Source of the DNA: Actinomadura formosensis NBRC 14204
GTDB taxonomy: Bacteria > Actinomycetota > Actinomycetes > Streptosporangiales > Streptosporangiaceae
Assembly (NCBI RefSeq): GCF_001552155.1
Contig: NZ_BCQQ01000056.1
Coordinates: 1 to 41,815 of the forward strand
Direction: 5' to 3'
Length of the DNA stretch: 41,815 bases
Within the stretch, counting starts at the first letter, position 1. Each line of letters starts with the position of its first letter. The position numbers and the translations under genes were made by a program. This document shows positions 8,277-16,946 of the stretch, piece by piece. The notes beneath the pieces were generated by a model. The model saw nothing but the letters and a program-made list of their open reading frames with translations, was not told the origin of the DNA and searched no databases.

Positions 8277-8282
8277 TAGGTT
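8277..8282 (+). promoter_or_regulatory. -10 box (TAGGTT) of the ABC operon, leaderless spacing
   Basis: TAGGTT is followed by exactly 6 nt and then ATG 8289, so the first ATPase gene is probably translated from a leaderless mRNA. No strong -35 is seen. Confidence 0.5.
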
Positions 8283-8288
8283 CGGAGC

Positions 8289-9236
8289 ATGCCGATCATC
8301 GCCACCCAGGGCCTGACGATGAGGTTCCCCCGGGTGACCGCTTTGGACGACCTCTCCGTGGCCGTCGAACCGGGCGTCGTCGGGCTGGTCGGAGCCAACG
8401 GCGCCGGCAAGTCGACGCTCATCAAGATCCTGCTCGGGCTGCTGCCGCCGACGTCCGGCACCGCGACCGTGCTGGGACTCGACATCGCACGCGAGGGCCT
8501 GCGGATCCGGGAGAGCGTCGGGTTCATGCCCGAGTACGAATGCCTGCCGCCGGACGTGTCCGCGACCGAGTTCGTGGTGCACATGGCCCGGATGTGCGGG
8601 CTTCCCCCGGCCGCGGCCCGCGAACGCGCCGCCGACACCCTCCGCCACGTCGGGCTGTACGAGGAGCGCTACCGCCCGATCGGCGGCTACTCCACGGGCA
8701 TGCGCCAGCGGGTGAAGCTCGCGCAGGCCCTCGTCCACGACCCGAAGCTCGTGTTCCTGGACGAGCCGACCAACGGCCTCGACCCGGCCGGACGCGACGA
8801 GATGCTCGACCTGATCCGCCGCATCGGCGCCGAGTTCGGGATCAGTGTCCTCGTCACGTCCCACCTGCTGGGCGAGCTGGAACGGGTCTGCGACCACGTC
8901 GTCATCATCGACGGCGGCAGGCTGCTGCGCTCCCAGGCCGTCGAGGCGTACACCGCCGCGAGCGGCGTGCTGACCGTCGAGGTCGACGAGGGACGGGACG
9001 TGCTCGGGCAGCACCTCTTCGACCAGGGCGTCTCCGTCCGCCCGGAGGGCCGGTTCCTCATCGTCGACATCGCCGGTGAGACGACCTACGACCTGATCCG
9101 CGACGGCGTCGCCGACCTCGGGCTGCGGCTGATCCGGATGGAGCAGCGCCGCCACCACATCGAGGAGGTCTTCCAGACCGCGCCGCCCGCGCCGCAGGCC
9201 CCCGCCGGAACCGTCCAGCAGGGAGCGCCCCGATGA
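8289..9236 (+). CDS. ABC transporter ATP-binding protein (pair 1)
   Basis: 315 residues. A cytoplasmic ATPase of the ABC-2/drug-export type that powers the permease encoded next. Walker A is GANGAGKST (about 38-46), the signature is YSTGMRQRVK (about 137-146), Walker B is LVFLDEP with the catalytic Glu, and the switch His is in SVLVTSHLLGELE. The C-terminal third, after about 220, is the variable extension typical of this subfamily. Its stop overlaps the start of the permease gene (ATGA), indicating translational coupling. Substrate unknown. Confidence 0.93.
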   Translation: MPIIATQGLTMRFPRVTALDDLSVAVEPGVVGLVGANGAGKSTLIKILLGLLPPTSGTATVLGLDIAREGLRIRESVGFMPEYECLPPDVSATEFVVHMARMCGLPPAAARERAADTLRHVGLYEERYRPIGGYSTGMRQRVKLAQALVHDPKLVFLDEPTNGLDPAGRDEMLDLIRRIGAEFGISVLVTSHLLGELERVCDHVVIIDGGRLLRSQAVEAYTAASGVLTVEVDEGRDVLGQHLFDQGVSVRPEGRFLIVDIAGETTYDLIRDGVADLGLRLIRMEQRRHHIEEVFQTAPPAPQAPAGTVQQGAPR

Positions 9237-10111
9237 GCACGAGCACGATCCACGACATCGGCTACCGCCACTACGGCGGGCGCCGCAATGGCCGCGCGTA
9301 CGTGCTGCGGTCGCTGTACACGCACAACCTGCGCGCCGCCTACGGGCTCGGACGTCCCGCCCGCGCGAAGATCATGCCGTTCCTGCTGGGGGCGATCATG
9401 CTGCTGCCCGCGGCCGGCTCGGTCGCGGCGTTCGCGTTCACCAAGGAGCCGGACGCGCTGATCGACTACTCGGCCTACGCGAACCTCATGCAGGTCATCG
9501 TGGCGATCTTCCTGGCCACGCAGGCACCGGTGCTGGCCTCCAGGGAACTGCGGTTCCACGTCGTCCCGCTGTACTTCTCGCGTCCGGTCGGGCATCTCGA
9601 CTTCGTCCTGGCCAAGCTCGGCGCCCTGGCTACCGCGATGTTCGCCCTGATGGCGGTGCCGGTCACGGTGCTGTACGCGGGCGGCCTGGTGTCCAAGGCG
9701 CCCGACCCTGGACGGCAGTTGCTGGACTACCTCGGCGGGCTGGCCGGCTGCGTGCTGTTCGCCGCGCTGCTGTCGGCGGTGGGGCTGGTGGTCGCGGCGT
9801 GGACGCCGCGCCGCGGATTCGGGGTCGCGGCGGTCATCGCCGTCTACATGCTCAGCACCGGCTTCGTCGCGGTCGTCCAGGGCATCGCCGAGGCGCGGAC
9901 GAACTTCACCCTGTCCGGCTGGATCGGGCTGCTGTCCCCGTTCAACCTGGTGGAGATCGCCCAGGTCCGGCTGCTCGGCGCGGAACCGACGGTGCCCAGC
10001 GTCCCGTCCGGGGTGACCCCCGGGCTGGTGGCGCTCGCGCTGATCGCCGCGGTCGTCGCCGGGTCCATCGCGGTCCTGTACCGCCGTTTCCGGAAGGCGG
10101 GCCTTTCATGA
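9233..10111 (+). CDS. ABC-2 type permease (pair 1)
   Basis: 292 residues. An integral membrane subunit. Hydrophilic N-terminal 45 residues (GYRHYGGRRNGR) lead into about six spans, beginning with FLLGAIMLLPAAGSVAAFAF and ending with LVALALIAAVVAGSIAVLY followed by a short basic tail. The PVLASRELRFHVVPLYFSRPVG loop resembles the conserved cytoplasmic loop of ABC-2 permeases. It overlaps the upstream ATPase by ATGA and the downstream ATPase by ATGA, so the four genes form one tightly coupled operon. Direction is probably export, judged from the family; the substrate cannot be read from sequence. Confidence 0.88.
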   Translation: MSTSTIHDIGYRHYGGRRNGRAYVLRSLYTHNLRAAYGLGRPARAKIMPFLLGAIMLLPAAGSVAAFAFTKEPDALIDYSAYANLMQVIVAIFLATQAPVLASRELRFHVVPLYFSRPVGHLDFVLAKLGALATAMFALMAVPVTVLYAGGLVSKAPDPGRQLLDYLGGLAGCVLFAALLSAVGLVVAAWTPRRGFGVAAVIAVYMLSTGFVAVVQGIAEARTNFTLSGWIGLLSPFNLVEIAQVRLLGAEPTVPSVPSGVTPGLVALALIAAVVAGSIAVLYRRFRKAGLS

Positions 10112-11019
10112 GCGAGCTGATCCTGGAGAACGTGTCCCGCTGGTACGGGAACGTCGTCGCCGTCAACGGCGTGTCGATGAGGATCGGCCCCGGCGTGACC
10201 GGGCTCCTCGGCCCGAACGGCGCCGGCAAGTCGACGCTCATCCACATGATGGGCGGGTTCCTCGCGCCGTCGTCCGGCAGTGTCACGCTGGACGGGACGC
10301 CGATCTGGCGCAACCCCGGTGTCTACCGCAGGCTGGGGCTCGTTCCCGAACGGGAGACGGCGTACGACTTTCTGACCGGCGAGCAGTTCATCGTCGCGAT
10401 GGCGAAGCTGCACAAGCTGCCCGACCCGGTCGCCGCCGCGCGCCGCGCCATCGGCCTGGTCGAGATGGAGTACGCCGCCGGACGTCCGATCGGCACCTAC
10501 TCCAAGGGCATGAAGCAGCGCATCAAGATGGCGTCGGCGCTGGTGCACGACCCGCCCGTCCTGCTGCTGGACGAGCCGTTCAACGGCATGGACCCGCGGC
10601 AGCGGCTCCAGCTGATGGACCTCATCACCCGGATGGCCGGGGAGGGCCGCACGATCCTGTTCTCCTCGCACATCCTGGAGGAGGTCGAGCGGCTCGCCAG
10701 CCACATCGAGGTGATCGTCGCGGGCCGGCACGCCGCGTCCGGCGACTTCCGCAAGATCCGGCGGCTGATGACCGACCGGCCGCACATCTTCCTGGTCCGC
10801 TCGTCCGACGACCGGCGGCTCGCCGCCGCCGTCATCGCGGACGGCTCGGCCCGCAGCGTCCAGCTCACCGACAAGGGGCTGCGGATCGAGGCGGTCGACT
10901 TCCAGCGCTTCACCTGGCTGCTCCCGCAGGTGTCCCGGGACGCCGGCGTGCGGCTGTGGGAGGTCTCCCCGGCGGACGAGTCCCTCGAAAGCGTCTTCTC
11001 CTACCTGGTGGCCCGATGA
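10108..11019 (+). CDS. ABC transporter ATP-binding protein (pair 2)
   Basis: 303 residues from ATG 10108. The frame is open further upstream, but the ATGA overlap with the permease stop fixes the start. Walker A is GPNGAGKST, the signature is YSKGMKQRIK, Walker B is VLLLDEP, and the switch His is in LFSSHILEEVE. The Asp after the Walker B Glu is replaced in DEPFNGMDPRQR, a variant common in this family. It is clearly homologous to, but divergent from, the first ATPase. A C-terminal extension follows at about 210-303. It overlaps the next permease by ATGA and probably energises it. Confidence 0.93.
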   Translation: MSELILENVSRWYGNVVAVNGVSMRIGPGVTGLLGPNGAGKSTLIHMMGGFLAPSSGSVTLDGTPIWRNPGVYRRLGLVPERETAYDFLTGEQFIVAMAKLHKLPDPVAAARRAIGLVEMEYAAGRPIGTYSKGMKQRIKMASALVHDPPVLLLDEPFNGMDPRQRLQLMDLITRMAGEGRTILFSSHILEEVERLASHIEVIVAGRHAASGDFRKIRRLMTDRPHIFLVRSSDDRRLAAAVIADGSARSVQLTDKGLRIEAVDFQRFTWLLPQVSRDAGVRLWEVSPADESLESVFSYLVAR

Positions 11020-11732
11020 ACGGCACAATCGCGATGATCACGTTCCGGGCGATGCTCGGACGCAAGCGCGCGCTGCTCCTGCTGGGGCTGCCGCTGCTCC
11101 TGCTCGTCCTGGCGGTCGGCCTGCGGGCGACCGGCAACGACGACCTGGACGTCTCGGCGCAGACCCTGCAGCGGTTCGGCCTCGCCACGCTGCTGCCGCT
11201 GCTCGCGCTGATCGCCGGCACCGGGGTGATCGGCCCGGAGATCGACGACGGCCAGATCATGTACGTGCTGACGAAACCGATCCGGCGCGAGGTGATCGTG
11301 CTGACGAAGCTCGTCGTGGCGATCGTCCTGGTGACGGTGTTCGCGGTCGTCCCGACGCTGCTGGCGGGGCTCGTCCTGGCCGGGACGACCGCGGGGCTGA
11401 CCCCGGCCTTCACGGTCGGCGTCCTGGTCGGCGGCTTCGCCTACAGCGCGGTGTTCGTCGCGCTCGCGGTCGCCAGCCGCAACGCCGTCACGATCGGCCT
11501 GCTGTACGCGCTGGTCTGGGAGTCGCTGCTGGGCAGCTTCGCGCCGGGCGCCAAGTCGGCGTCCATCCAGCAGTGGTGCCTGTCCATCACGGACGCGCTG
11601 ACCGACGCGTCGCCGGTGAGGTCGTCGGTGGACCTTCCGGTGGCGGTCACCCTGCTCATCGCGGTCACGGCCGTGGCGACGTTCCTCGCCGCGTTCCGCC
11701 TGCGCTCCCTCCCGGTCGCCAGCGCCGACTAG
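11016..11732 (+). CDS. ABC-2 type permease (pair 2)
   Basis: 238 residues from ATG 11016 (ATGA overlap with the ATPase). About six spans are visible, starting with ALLLLGLPLLLLVLAVGL after a short basic segment. The short loop PEIDDGQIMYVLTKPIRREVIVLTKL is characteristic of ABC-2 permeases with a conserved Glu/Asp before span 3. It is the last gene of the operon. With the first pair it would give either two separate transporters or one heteromeric complex; the coupling makes joint assembly plausible but does not prove it. Confidence 0.88.
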   Translation: MNGTIAMITFRAMLGRKRALLLLGLPLLLLVLAVGLRATGNDDLDVSAQTLQRFGLATLLPLLALIAGTGVIGPEIDDGQIMYVLTKPIRREVIVLTKLVVAIVLVTVFAVVPTLLAGLVLAGTTAGLTPAFTVGVLVGGFAYSAVFVALAVASRNAVTIGLLYALVWESLLGSFAPGAKSASIQQWCLSITDALTDASPVRSSVDLPVAVTLLIAVTAVATFLAAFRLRSLPVASAD

Positions 11733-11872
11733 CGCGGAACATTCCGATTCCGTGAGCAGAATATGCGAAATGCGCGTAATGTGGAGGATTTTCGGGCTGG
11801 CCACTTCTGGCATGTGACTCGTGTTACAAACGGTTTGGGATCTCTTGATGATCCGAACCACTGGGAGTGTGC

Positions 11873-13246
11873 ATGCCGATGTCAGTGACACGCCGCCAAC
11901 TCATGACAAGGGCGGGAGCGGTGGGGGCGGGTATCGCCTTCACCGGCGCCATCGAGCAGTTGTTCGCCGGGAGCGCGTCCGCCGCGCCGACCGGCCGTCA
12001 GGACGGGTACGGGCCGCTCGTGCCCGACCCGGAGGGCCTGCTGGACCTGCCCCGCGGGTTCCGGTACACCGTCCTGTCCCGCGAGGGGGAGCCGCTGCGC
12101 TCCGGAGAGGGCGCGGTGCCGAGTCACTGCGACGGCATGTCGGCGTTCCCCGGCCCGCGGGAGCGGACCTGGCTCGTCCGCAACCACGAGAACAAGCCGA
12201 CGGCGGAGCGCCGGGTACCGGCCGTCGACGGCGTCACCTACGACCCCCAGGGCCTCGGCGGCTGCACCGCGCTGGAGGTCGACCGGGCCGGCCGCGTCCA
12301 CACCGAACGCGTCGCCATCGCCGGGACGGCGGTCAACTGCGCGGGCGGCCCGACCCCCTGGCACACCTGGCTGACCTGCGAGGAGACCGAGGACAGGGCC
12401 GGCACCAACGGCTACACCAAGGACCACGGGTTCATCTTCGAGGTCGACCCGTACCGGCAGGACCGGACCGTCCCCGAGCCGCTGACCGCGATGGGGCGGT
12501 TCGCGCACGAGGCGATCGCCGTCGACCCGCGCGACGGCACCGTCTACGAGACCGAGGACGCGTTCCAGAAGCCGTTCGGGCTGTTCTACCGGTTCCTGCC
12601 GAAGAAGCCGCGCGGCGGGTTCGACAGCCTGCGGGCCGGTGGACGGCTTGAGGCGCTGTGCGTCCCGGGCGTCCCGGACCTGTCGGTCGTGCAGGAGGCG
12701 GGCACGGTGTTCGACGGCGTCGAGTGGAAGAAGGTGCCCGACCCGCTGGCGCAGGAGACGCCGATCCGGTTCCAGGACTTCGGCTCCGGCGGCATCACGC
12801 ACGCGCAGAAGCTGGAGGGCTGCTACTGGGGCGGCGACCGCGTCTACTTCGTGTCGAGCTTCGCCAAGACGAAGGACGGCTCCCAGGCCGACCACTTCGG
12901 GCAGGTGTGGTCGTACGAGCCGGCTCACCGCCGGCTGACCCTCGTCATCGTGTTCGGCCCGGCCACCGACGTCCAGAAGGCCGGTGAGTCGCCCGACAAC
13001 ATCTGCCTGGCACCGCAGGGCGGGCTGATGGTGTGCGAGGACGGCAACGGCGCGCAGCACGTGTTCGGCGTGTCGCGGAACCGCACCGTGTACCCCATGG
13101 CGCGCAACAGGCAGAACATCGGCACGGAGCAGGCGCCGGCCTGGGGCGAGTTCGCCGGCGTGACGTTCTCCCCCGACCAGCGGACGATGTTCGTCAACGT
13201 CTACAACCCGGGCACGACGTTCGCGGTCACCGGTCCCTGGCGTTAG
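11873..13246 (+). CDS. Tat-exported PhoX-family phosphatase (DUF839)
   Basis: 457 residues. The N-terminus, MPMSVTRRQLMTRAGAVGAG, is a twin-arginine signal (TRRQLM) ending near SASAAP, so the protein should be exported folded. The mature part carries PhoX-type blocks: RNHENKP, YDPQGLGGCTALEVD, WHTWLTCEETED, HEAIAVDPRDGTVYETED, GCYWGGDRVYFVSSFAKT and GLMVCEDGNG. PhoX enzymes are calcium-dependent alkaline phosphatases releasing phosphate from organic esters outside the cell; whether this member is a phosphatase is inferred from family. ATG 11873 is chosen because GGGAG (11863-11867) lies 5 nt upstream. The preceding 140 bp are AT-richer and hold the promoter, but I see no clear Pho box. Confidence 0.88.
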   Translation: MPMSVTRRQLMTRAGAVGAGIAFTGAIEQLFAGSASAAPTGRQDGYGPLVPDPEGLLDLPRGFRYTVLSREGEPLRSGEGAVPSHCDGMSAFPGPRERTWLVRNHENKPTAERRVPAVDGVTYDPQGLGGCTALEVDRAGRVHTERVAIAGTAVNCAGGPTPWHTWLTCEETEDRAGTNGYTKDHGFIFEVDPYRQDRTVPEPLTAMGRFAHEAIAVDPRDGTVYETEDAFQKPFGLFYRFLPKKPRGGFDSLRAGGRLEALCVPGVPDLSVVQEAGTVFDGVEWKKVPDPLAQETPIRFQDFGSGGITHAQKLEGCYWGGDRVYFVSSFAKTKDGSQADHFGQVWSYEPAHRRLTLVIVFGPATDVQKAGESPDNICLAPQGGLMVCEDGNGAQHVFGVSRNRTVYPMARNRQNIGTEQAPAWGEFAGVTFSPDQRTMFVNVYNPGTTFAVTGPWR

Positions 13247-13250
13247 ATCC

Positions 13251-13280
13251 GGCCGCGTCAGGTCTGGCCGCGTCAGGTCT
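13251..13280. repeat. Exact 15-bp tandem duplication
   Basis: GGCCGCGTCAGGTCT occurs twice in a row at 13251-13265 and 13266-13280, flanked by AGATCCGG at 13245 and 13291. It fills the short gap between the convergent phosphatase and coaA genes. It looks like recent replication slippage. Confidence 0.7.
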
Positions 13281-13288
13281 GGCCCCGG

Positions 13289-14230
13289 TCAGATCCGGCG
13301 GAGCCGGACGCGCTGGACGGCGTGGTCGCGGTCCTTGTGCAAGACGAGAGTGGCGCGCGCGCGTGTCGGCAGGATGTTGGACACGAGGTTGATCTCGTTG
13401 ACGTCCCGCCACACGCGCTGCGCGAACGCGGCCGTCTCGTCCTCGTCCAGTTCGTGCGCGTACTTGTGGAAGTAGGAGCGCGGGTCGGTGAACGCCGTCC
13501 GGCGGAGTGCGAACAGCCGGTCGATGTACCACTGCCGGATGTCCTCGACCCGCGCATCCACATAGATGGAGAAGTCGAAGAAGTCGGACACGCCAAGGGC
13601 GCCGGGAGGCGGGGCCTGCAGCACGTTCAGCCCCTCGACGATGAGGATGTCCGGACGCCGGACGGTCTGCAGCGCGTCCGGCACGATGTCGTACTCCAGG
13701 TGGGAGTACACCGGAATCGCCGCCTCCGCGGCGCCCGCCTTGATCGCCGAGACGAAGCGGACGAGGGCGCGGCGGTCATAGGACTCGGGAAACCCCTTGC
13801 GGTCCATGATCCCGCGCTCGGACAGCACGGCGTTCGGGTACAGGAAGCTGTCGGTCGTCACGAGTTCGACGCTCGGATGCTCCGGCCAGCGCGCGAGCAG
13901 TGTCCGCAGCACCCGGGACGTGGTCGACTTGCCGACCGCGACGCTGCCCGCCACACCGATGATGAACGGGGTCGGCCGCACCTCGCCGCCGAGGAACCCG
14001 CTGACGGTGTCGCGGAGCCGTCCGTCCCCGAGGAAGAACAGGTTGAGCAGCCGGGACAGCGGCAGGTAGACCTCCTCGACCTCGGTGATGTCGATCGGGT
14101 CGCGCAGCCCGCGCAGCGCGTTCAGCTCGCCGGGGGTGAGCGGCAGCGGGGTGTTCGCGCGCAGGCCGCGCCAGGACTCGCGGGAGAGTTCCACATAGGG
14201 GCTCGGCATGCTGTCCCATCCGCTCGTCAT
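13289..14230 (-). CDS. coaA: Pantothenate kinase (type I)
   Basis: 313 residues. It phosphorylates pantothenate with ATP, the committed step of coenzyme A synthesis, in the cytoplasm. The P-loop [11 protein letters not shown] is at 92-102, followed by the type I signatures [30 protein letters not shown] and [12 protein letters not shown], and a C-terminal RLRRI. Length is normal for CoaA. It is divergent from glmS, with 123 bp between start codons. ATG 14230 is 6 nt from a TAGTGT box, so the mRNA is probably leaderless. Confidence 0.97.
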   Translation of the reverse strand: MTSGWDSMPSPYVELSRESWRGLRANTPLPLTPGELNALRGLRDPIDITEVEEVYLPLSRLLNLFFLGDGRLRDTVSGFLGGEVRPTPFIIGVAGSVAVGKSTTSRVLRTLLARWPEHPSVELVTTDSFLYPNAVLSERGIMDRKGFPESYDRRALVRFVSAIKAGAAEAAIPVYSHLEYDIVPDALQTVRRPDILIVEGLNVLQAPPPGALGVSDFFDFSIYVDARVEDIRQWYIDRLFALRRTAFTDPRSYFHKYAHELDEDETAAFAQRVWRDVNEINLVSNILPTRARATLVLHKDRDHAVQRVRLRRI

Positions 14231-14236
14231 GACTGA

Positions 14237-14264
14237 ACACTATTCGCGCGGGTCGGCCCGTCAC
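14237..14264 (-). promoter_or_regulatory. coaA promoter, leaderless spacing
   Basis: Minus-strand TAGTGT (14242-14237) stands 6 nt before ATG 14230. GTGACG at 14264-14259 is a reasonable -35 with a 16-bp spacer. Transcription should start at the coaA ATG. Confidence 0.55.
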
Positions 14265-14340
14265 CGGGTTTTCACCGCCCGTTACACGCTAGCGCCGCCT
14301 GTTTCGCCGCCTGCGGGTAGGTCCAGGCCAGGACACCGAA

Positions 14341-14346
14341 TAGAGT
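14341..14346 (+). promoter_or_regulatory. -10 box (TAGAGT) of glmS, leaderless spacing
   Basis: TAGAGT is followed by 7 nt and ATG 14354. This leaves no room for a leader RNA, so a glmS ribozyme-type control is excluded for this promoter. Confidence 0.5.
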
Positions 14347-14353
14347 TGCCGCC

Positions 14354-16198
14354 ATGTGCGGAATCGTTGGGTACGTGGGCGGCCGGCCGGCCCTTGACGT
14401 GGTCGTCGACGGGCTGGCGCGGCTGGAGTACCGCGGCTACGACTCGGCCGGGGTGGCCGTGCTGGCCGACGGGAAGCTGGCGACGGCGAAGCGCGCGGGC
14501 AAGCTCGTGAACCTCCGGGGCGCCCTGGAGGAGGAGCCGCCGCCCGCGGGGACGCTCGGCATGGGGCACACCAGGTGGGCGACGCACGGCCCGCCGAACG
14601 ACCGGAACGCGCACCCGCACGTCGACTGCACCGGCTCCGTCGCGGTGATCCACAACGGGATCATCGAGAACTTCGCCGCGCTGCGCGCCGAACTGGAGGA
14701 GGGCGGGCACGGCCTGGCGTCCGACACCGACACCGAGGCCGTCGCGCACCTGCTGGAGAACGAGCTGAAGGCGGGCGGCGACCTCGCCGAGGCGATGCGC
14801 CGTGTCTGCCGCCGGCTGGAGGGCGCGTTCACGCTGGTCGCCGTGCACACCGGTGACCCCGACCTGGTCGTCGGGGCGCGCCGCAACTCGCCGCTCGTCG
14901 TCGGTGTGGGGGACGGCGAGAACTTCCTCGCCAGCGACGTCGCCGCGTTCATCGAGCACACCCGCGACGCGATCGAGCTGGGCCAGGACCAGGTCGTCGA
15001 GCTGCGCGCCGCCGGGGTGACGGTCACCGACTTCGACGGGCGCCCCGCCGAGGTGAAGGAGTACCACGTCGACTGGGACGTGTCGGCCGCGGAGAAGGGC
15101 GGCTACGACTACTTCATGCTCAAGGAGATCGCCGAGCAGCCGCGCGCGGTCGCCGACACCCTGCTCGGCCGGATCGGCGCCGACGGGCGGCTGCGCCTGG
15201 ACGAGATGCGCATCTCCGACCAGGAGCTCCGCGAGGTCGACAAGATCATCATCGTGGCGTGCGGGACGTCCTACCACGCGGGCCTGATCGCCAAGTACGC
15301 GATCGAGCACTGGGCCGGGCTGCCCTGCGAGGTGGAGCTGGCCAGCGAGTTCCGCTACCGCGACCCGATCCTGTCCCCGGCGACGCTGGTCATCGCGATC
15401 TCCCAGTCGGGCGAGACGATGGACGCGCTGATGGCCGTCCGGCACGCCCGCGAGCAGAAGGCCAAGCTGCTCGGCATCTGCAACGTCAACGGGTCCACGC
15501 TGCCGCGCGAATGCGACGGCGTCCTCTACACCCACGCCGGGCCGGAGATCGCGGTCGCCTCCACCAAGGCGTTCCTCACCCAGCTCGTCGCCGTCTACCT
15601 CATCGCGCTCTACCTCGCGCAGGTGCGCGGCACCAAGTGGGGGGACGAGGTGTTCGCCATGGTGCAGCTCCTTGAGCGGATGCCGGAGAAGGTGGAGAAG
15701 GTCCTGGAGACCATGGAGCCGGTCCGCGAGCTGGCCCGGTCGCTGGCGGACGAGCACTGCGTGCTGTTCCTCGGCCGCCACGTCGGCTTCCCGGTCGCGC
15801 TGGAGGGCGCGCTCAAGCTCAAGGAGCTCGCCTACATGCACGCCGAGGGCTTCGCCGCCGGTGAGCTCAAGCACGGCCCGATCGCGCTCATCGAGGACGA
15901 CCTGCCGGTCGTGGTGGTCGTGCCGCCGCGGGCGCGGGCCGTCCTGCACGACAAGATCGTGTCGAACATCCAGGAGATCCGCGCCCGCGGTGCCCGGACG
16001 ATCGTCATCGCCGAGGAGGGCGACGAGTCGGTCGAACCGTACGCGGACACGCTGATCAGCGTGCCGGCCGTCCCGACGCTGCTGCAGCCGCTCGTCACGA
16101 CCGTCCCGCTGCAGGTGTTCGCATGCGAGCTGGCCACCGCGAAGGGCCACGACGTCGACCAGCCGCGCAACCTCGCCAAGTCCGTCACGGTCGAATAG
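14354..16198 (+). CDS. glmS: Glutamine--fructose-6-phosphate aminotransferase (isomerizing)
   Basis: 614 residues. It makes glucosamine-6-phosphate from fructose-6-phosphate and glutamine, the entry step to UDP-GlcNAc. The N-terminal Ntn-glutaminase domain (about 2-230) starts MCGIVGYVG, so Cys2 becomes the N-terminal nucleophile. It also shows LEYRGYDSAG and HTRWATHG. Two SIS sugar-isomerase domains follow: the first includes VACGTSYHAGLIAKY and AISQSGETMDAL, and the second includes FLGRHVGFPVALEGALKLKELAYMHAEG. The C-terminus, DVDQPRNLAKSVTVE, is the canonical end. With glmM at 4726 it covers two consecutive steps of the pathway. Confidence 0.98.
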   Translation: MCGIVGYVGGRPALDVVVDGLARLEYRGYDSAGVAVLADGKLATAKRAGKLVNLRGALEEEPPPAGTLGMGHTRWATHGPPNDRNAHPHVDCTGSVAVIHNGIIENFAALRAELEEGGHGLASDTDTEAVAHLLENELKAGGDLAEAMRRVCRRLEGAFTLVAVHTGDPDLVVGARRNSPLVVGVGDGENFLASDVAAFIEHTRDAIELGQDQVVELRAAGVTVTDFDGRPAEVKEYHVDWDVSAAEKGGYDYFMLKEIAEQPRAVADTLLGRIGADGRLRLDEMRISDQELREVDKIIIVACGTSYHAGLIAKYAIEHWAGLPCEVELASEFRYRDPILSPATLVIAISQSGETMDALMAVRHAREQKAKLLGICNVNGSTLPRECDGVLYTHAGPEIAVASTKAFLTQLVAVYLIALYLAQVRGTKWGDEVFAMVQLLERMPEKVEKVLETMEPVRELARSLADEHCVLFLGRHVGFPVALEGALKLKELAYMHAEGFAAGELKHGPIALIEDDLPVVVVVPPRARAVLHDKIVSNIQEIRARGARTIVIAEEGDESVEPYADTLISVPAVPTLLQPLVTTVPLQVFACELATAKGHDVDQPRNLAKSVTVE

Positions 16199-16212
16199 TC
16201 CGGAACCGTCCG

Positions 16213-16260
16213 CCCCACCGGGCCGCGTCCGGCGAAAGACCGGGACCGGCCCGGGTGGGG
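16213..16260 (+). terminator. Long hairpin after glmS
   Basis: CCCCACC+GGGCC (16213-16224) pairs with GGCCC+GGTGGGG (16248-16260) with one bulged G and a 23-nt loop, starting 15 nt after the glmS stop. No U-tract follows; GC-only terminators of this sort are common in actinomycetes. Confidence 0.5.
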
Positions 16261-16457
16261 TGACGGGGGCAGGACATGGCGACCTCGGGGTCGAGGCCCG
16301 CGGTGTGCCGCGCCCGTCTGCGGACGCCTCTTCACCGTGTGCCAAGAGGCGCCCGCATCGCCTGAGGGGAATTTCCCTAATGCGGGTAACGGTCAGATAA
16401 CCCGCGACCAAAACGCAATTCTCGGGCCGTGTGAGAATCTCAGGCGGGTGTAATTTG

Positions 16458-16481
16458 CAGCGTCACTTTCAGCGTCACTTT
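16458..16481. repeat. Two 12-bp direct repeats next to a DUF397 stop codon
   Basis: CAGCGTCACTTT is present at 16458-16469 and 16470-16481, followed by a third partial CAGCGG. The second copy touches the stop codon of the minus-strand DUF397 gene. Confidence 0.6.
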
Positions 16482-16687
16482 CAGCGGCTGTCGAAATGCC
16501 CCTCCTTGACGTCCTCGGTGAACGCTCGCCATTCGCCGAGGCCGAACGCGAGGCGTGCGGAGGTGTCCTCGGTGTCTCGCACGGATATGACGCTCTCGTC
16601 GAGTCTGGCCACCTCGACGCAGCCGTTGCTGGCGCCGCATCGGGTGCTCTTCCTCCACTGGGCGGGCGGTGTCCCATGGAAACTCAT
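16481..16687 (-). CDS. DUF397 domain protein (first copy)
   Basis: 68 residues. The typical DUF397 layout is seen: WRKSTRCGASNGCVEVARL near the N-terminus, a central VRDTED strand, and the C-terminal LAFGLGEWRAFTEDVKEGHF. These small actinobacterial proteins are usually encoded beside XRE/DUF5753 regulators and are thought to act with them as toxin-antitoxin-like or developmental modules. The direct biochemical function is unknown. ATG 16687 has a good ribosome site, AGGGAG, 5 nt upstream. It lies beyond the terminator at 16764-16813 and so needs its own promoter, which I could not identify with confidence. Confidence 0.85.
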   Translation of the reverse strand: MSFHGTPPAQWRKSTRCGASNGCVEVARLDESVISVRDTEDTSARLAFGLGEWRAFTEDVKEGHFDSR

Positions 16688-16763
16688 TCAGGCTCCCTGC
16701 ATCGAAAGTTGCCTTGCCCGCGGCCGCGCTGGCGGTGCATCAAGCACACGGTAACAAGATCGC

Positions 16764-16813
16764 AAAAAACGCCTGATCACGAACGGGTGACGCGGTACCC
16801 GTGTGACAGGCGT
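16764..16813 (-). terminator. Strong intrinsic terminator
   Basis: Read on the minus strand, a stem of 17 paired bases (ACGCCTG/CAGGCGT, then TCAC/GTGA, then ACGGGT/ACCCGT, with short bulges) and an 8-nt loop are followed directly by six T residues (A-run 16764-16769 on the plus strand). It closes the XRE-DUF397 transcript coming from 18069. Confidence 0.8.
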
Positions 16814-16946
16814 GTCGAGGTAGGTGCGGAGTGTCCGGTGGGGTGGCGACGAGCCGGGTCTGACGGTGGACCCGGCCCGTTCGGCGTGGCGCCCGCCCTG
16901 GCCCTCGTGAGGCGGCGGCGGGGCTCAACGGCGTGTCAGCGCCGTG

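Noticed and set aside
14231..14353. glmS ribozyme or other leader control.
   Set aside because: The -10 box is 7 nt from the ATG, so there is no leader; the interval is only 123 bp and shared with divergent coaA.
14282..16411. A 709-codon minus-strand frame over glmS.
   Set aside because: Antisense shadow; glmS on the plus strand has all catalytic motifs.
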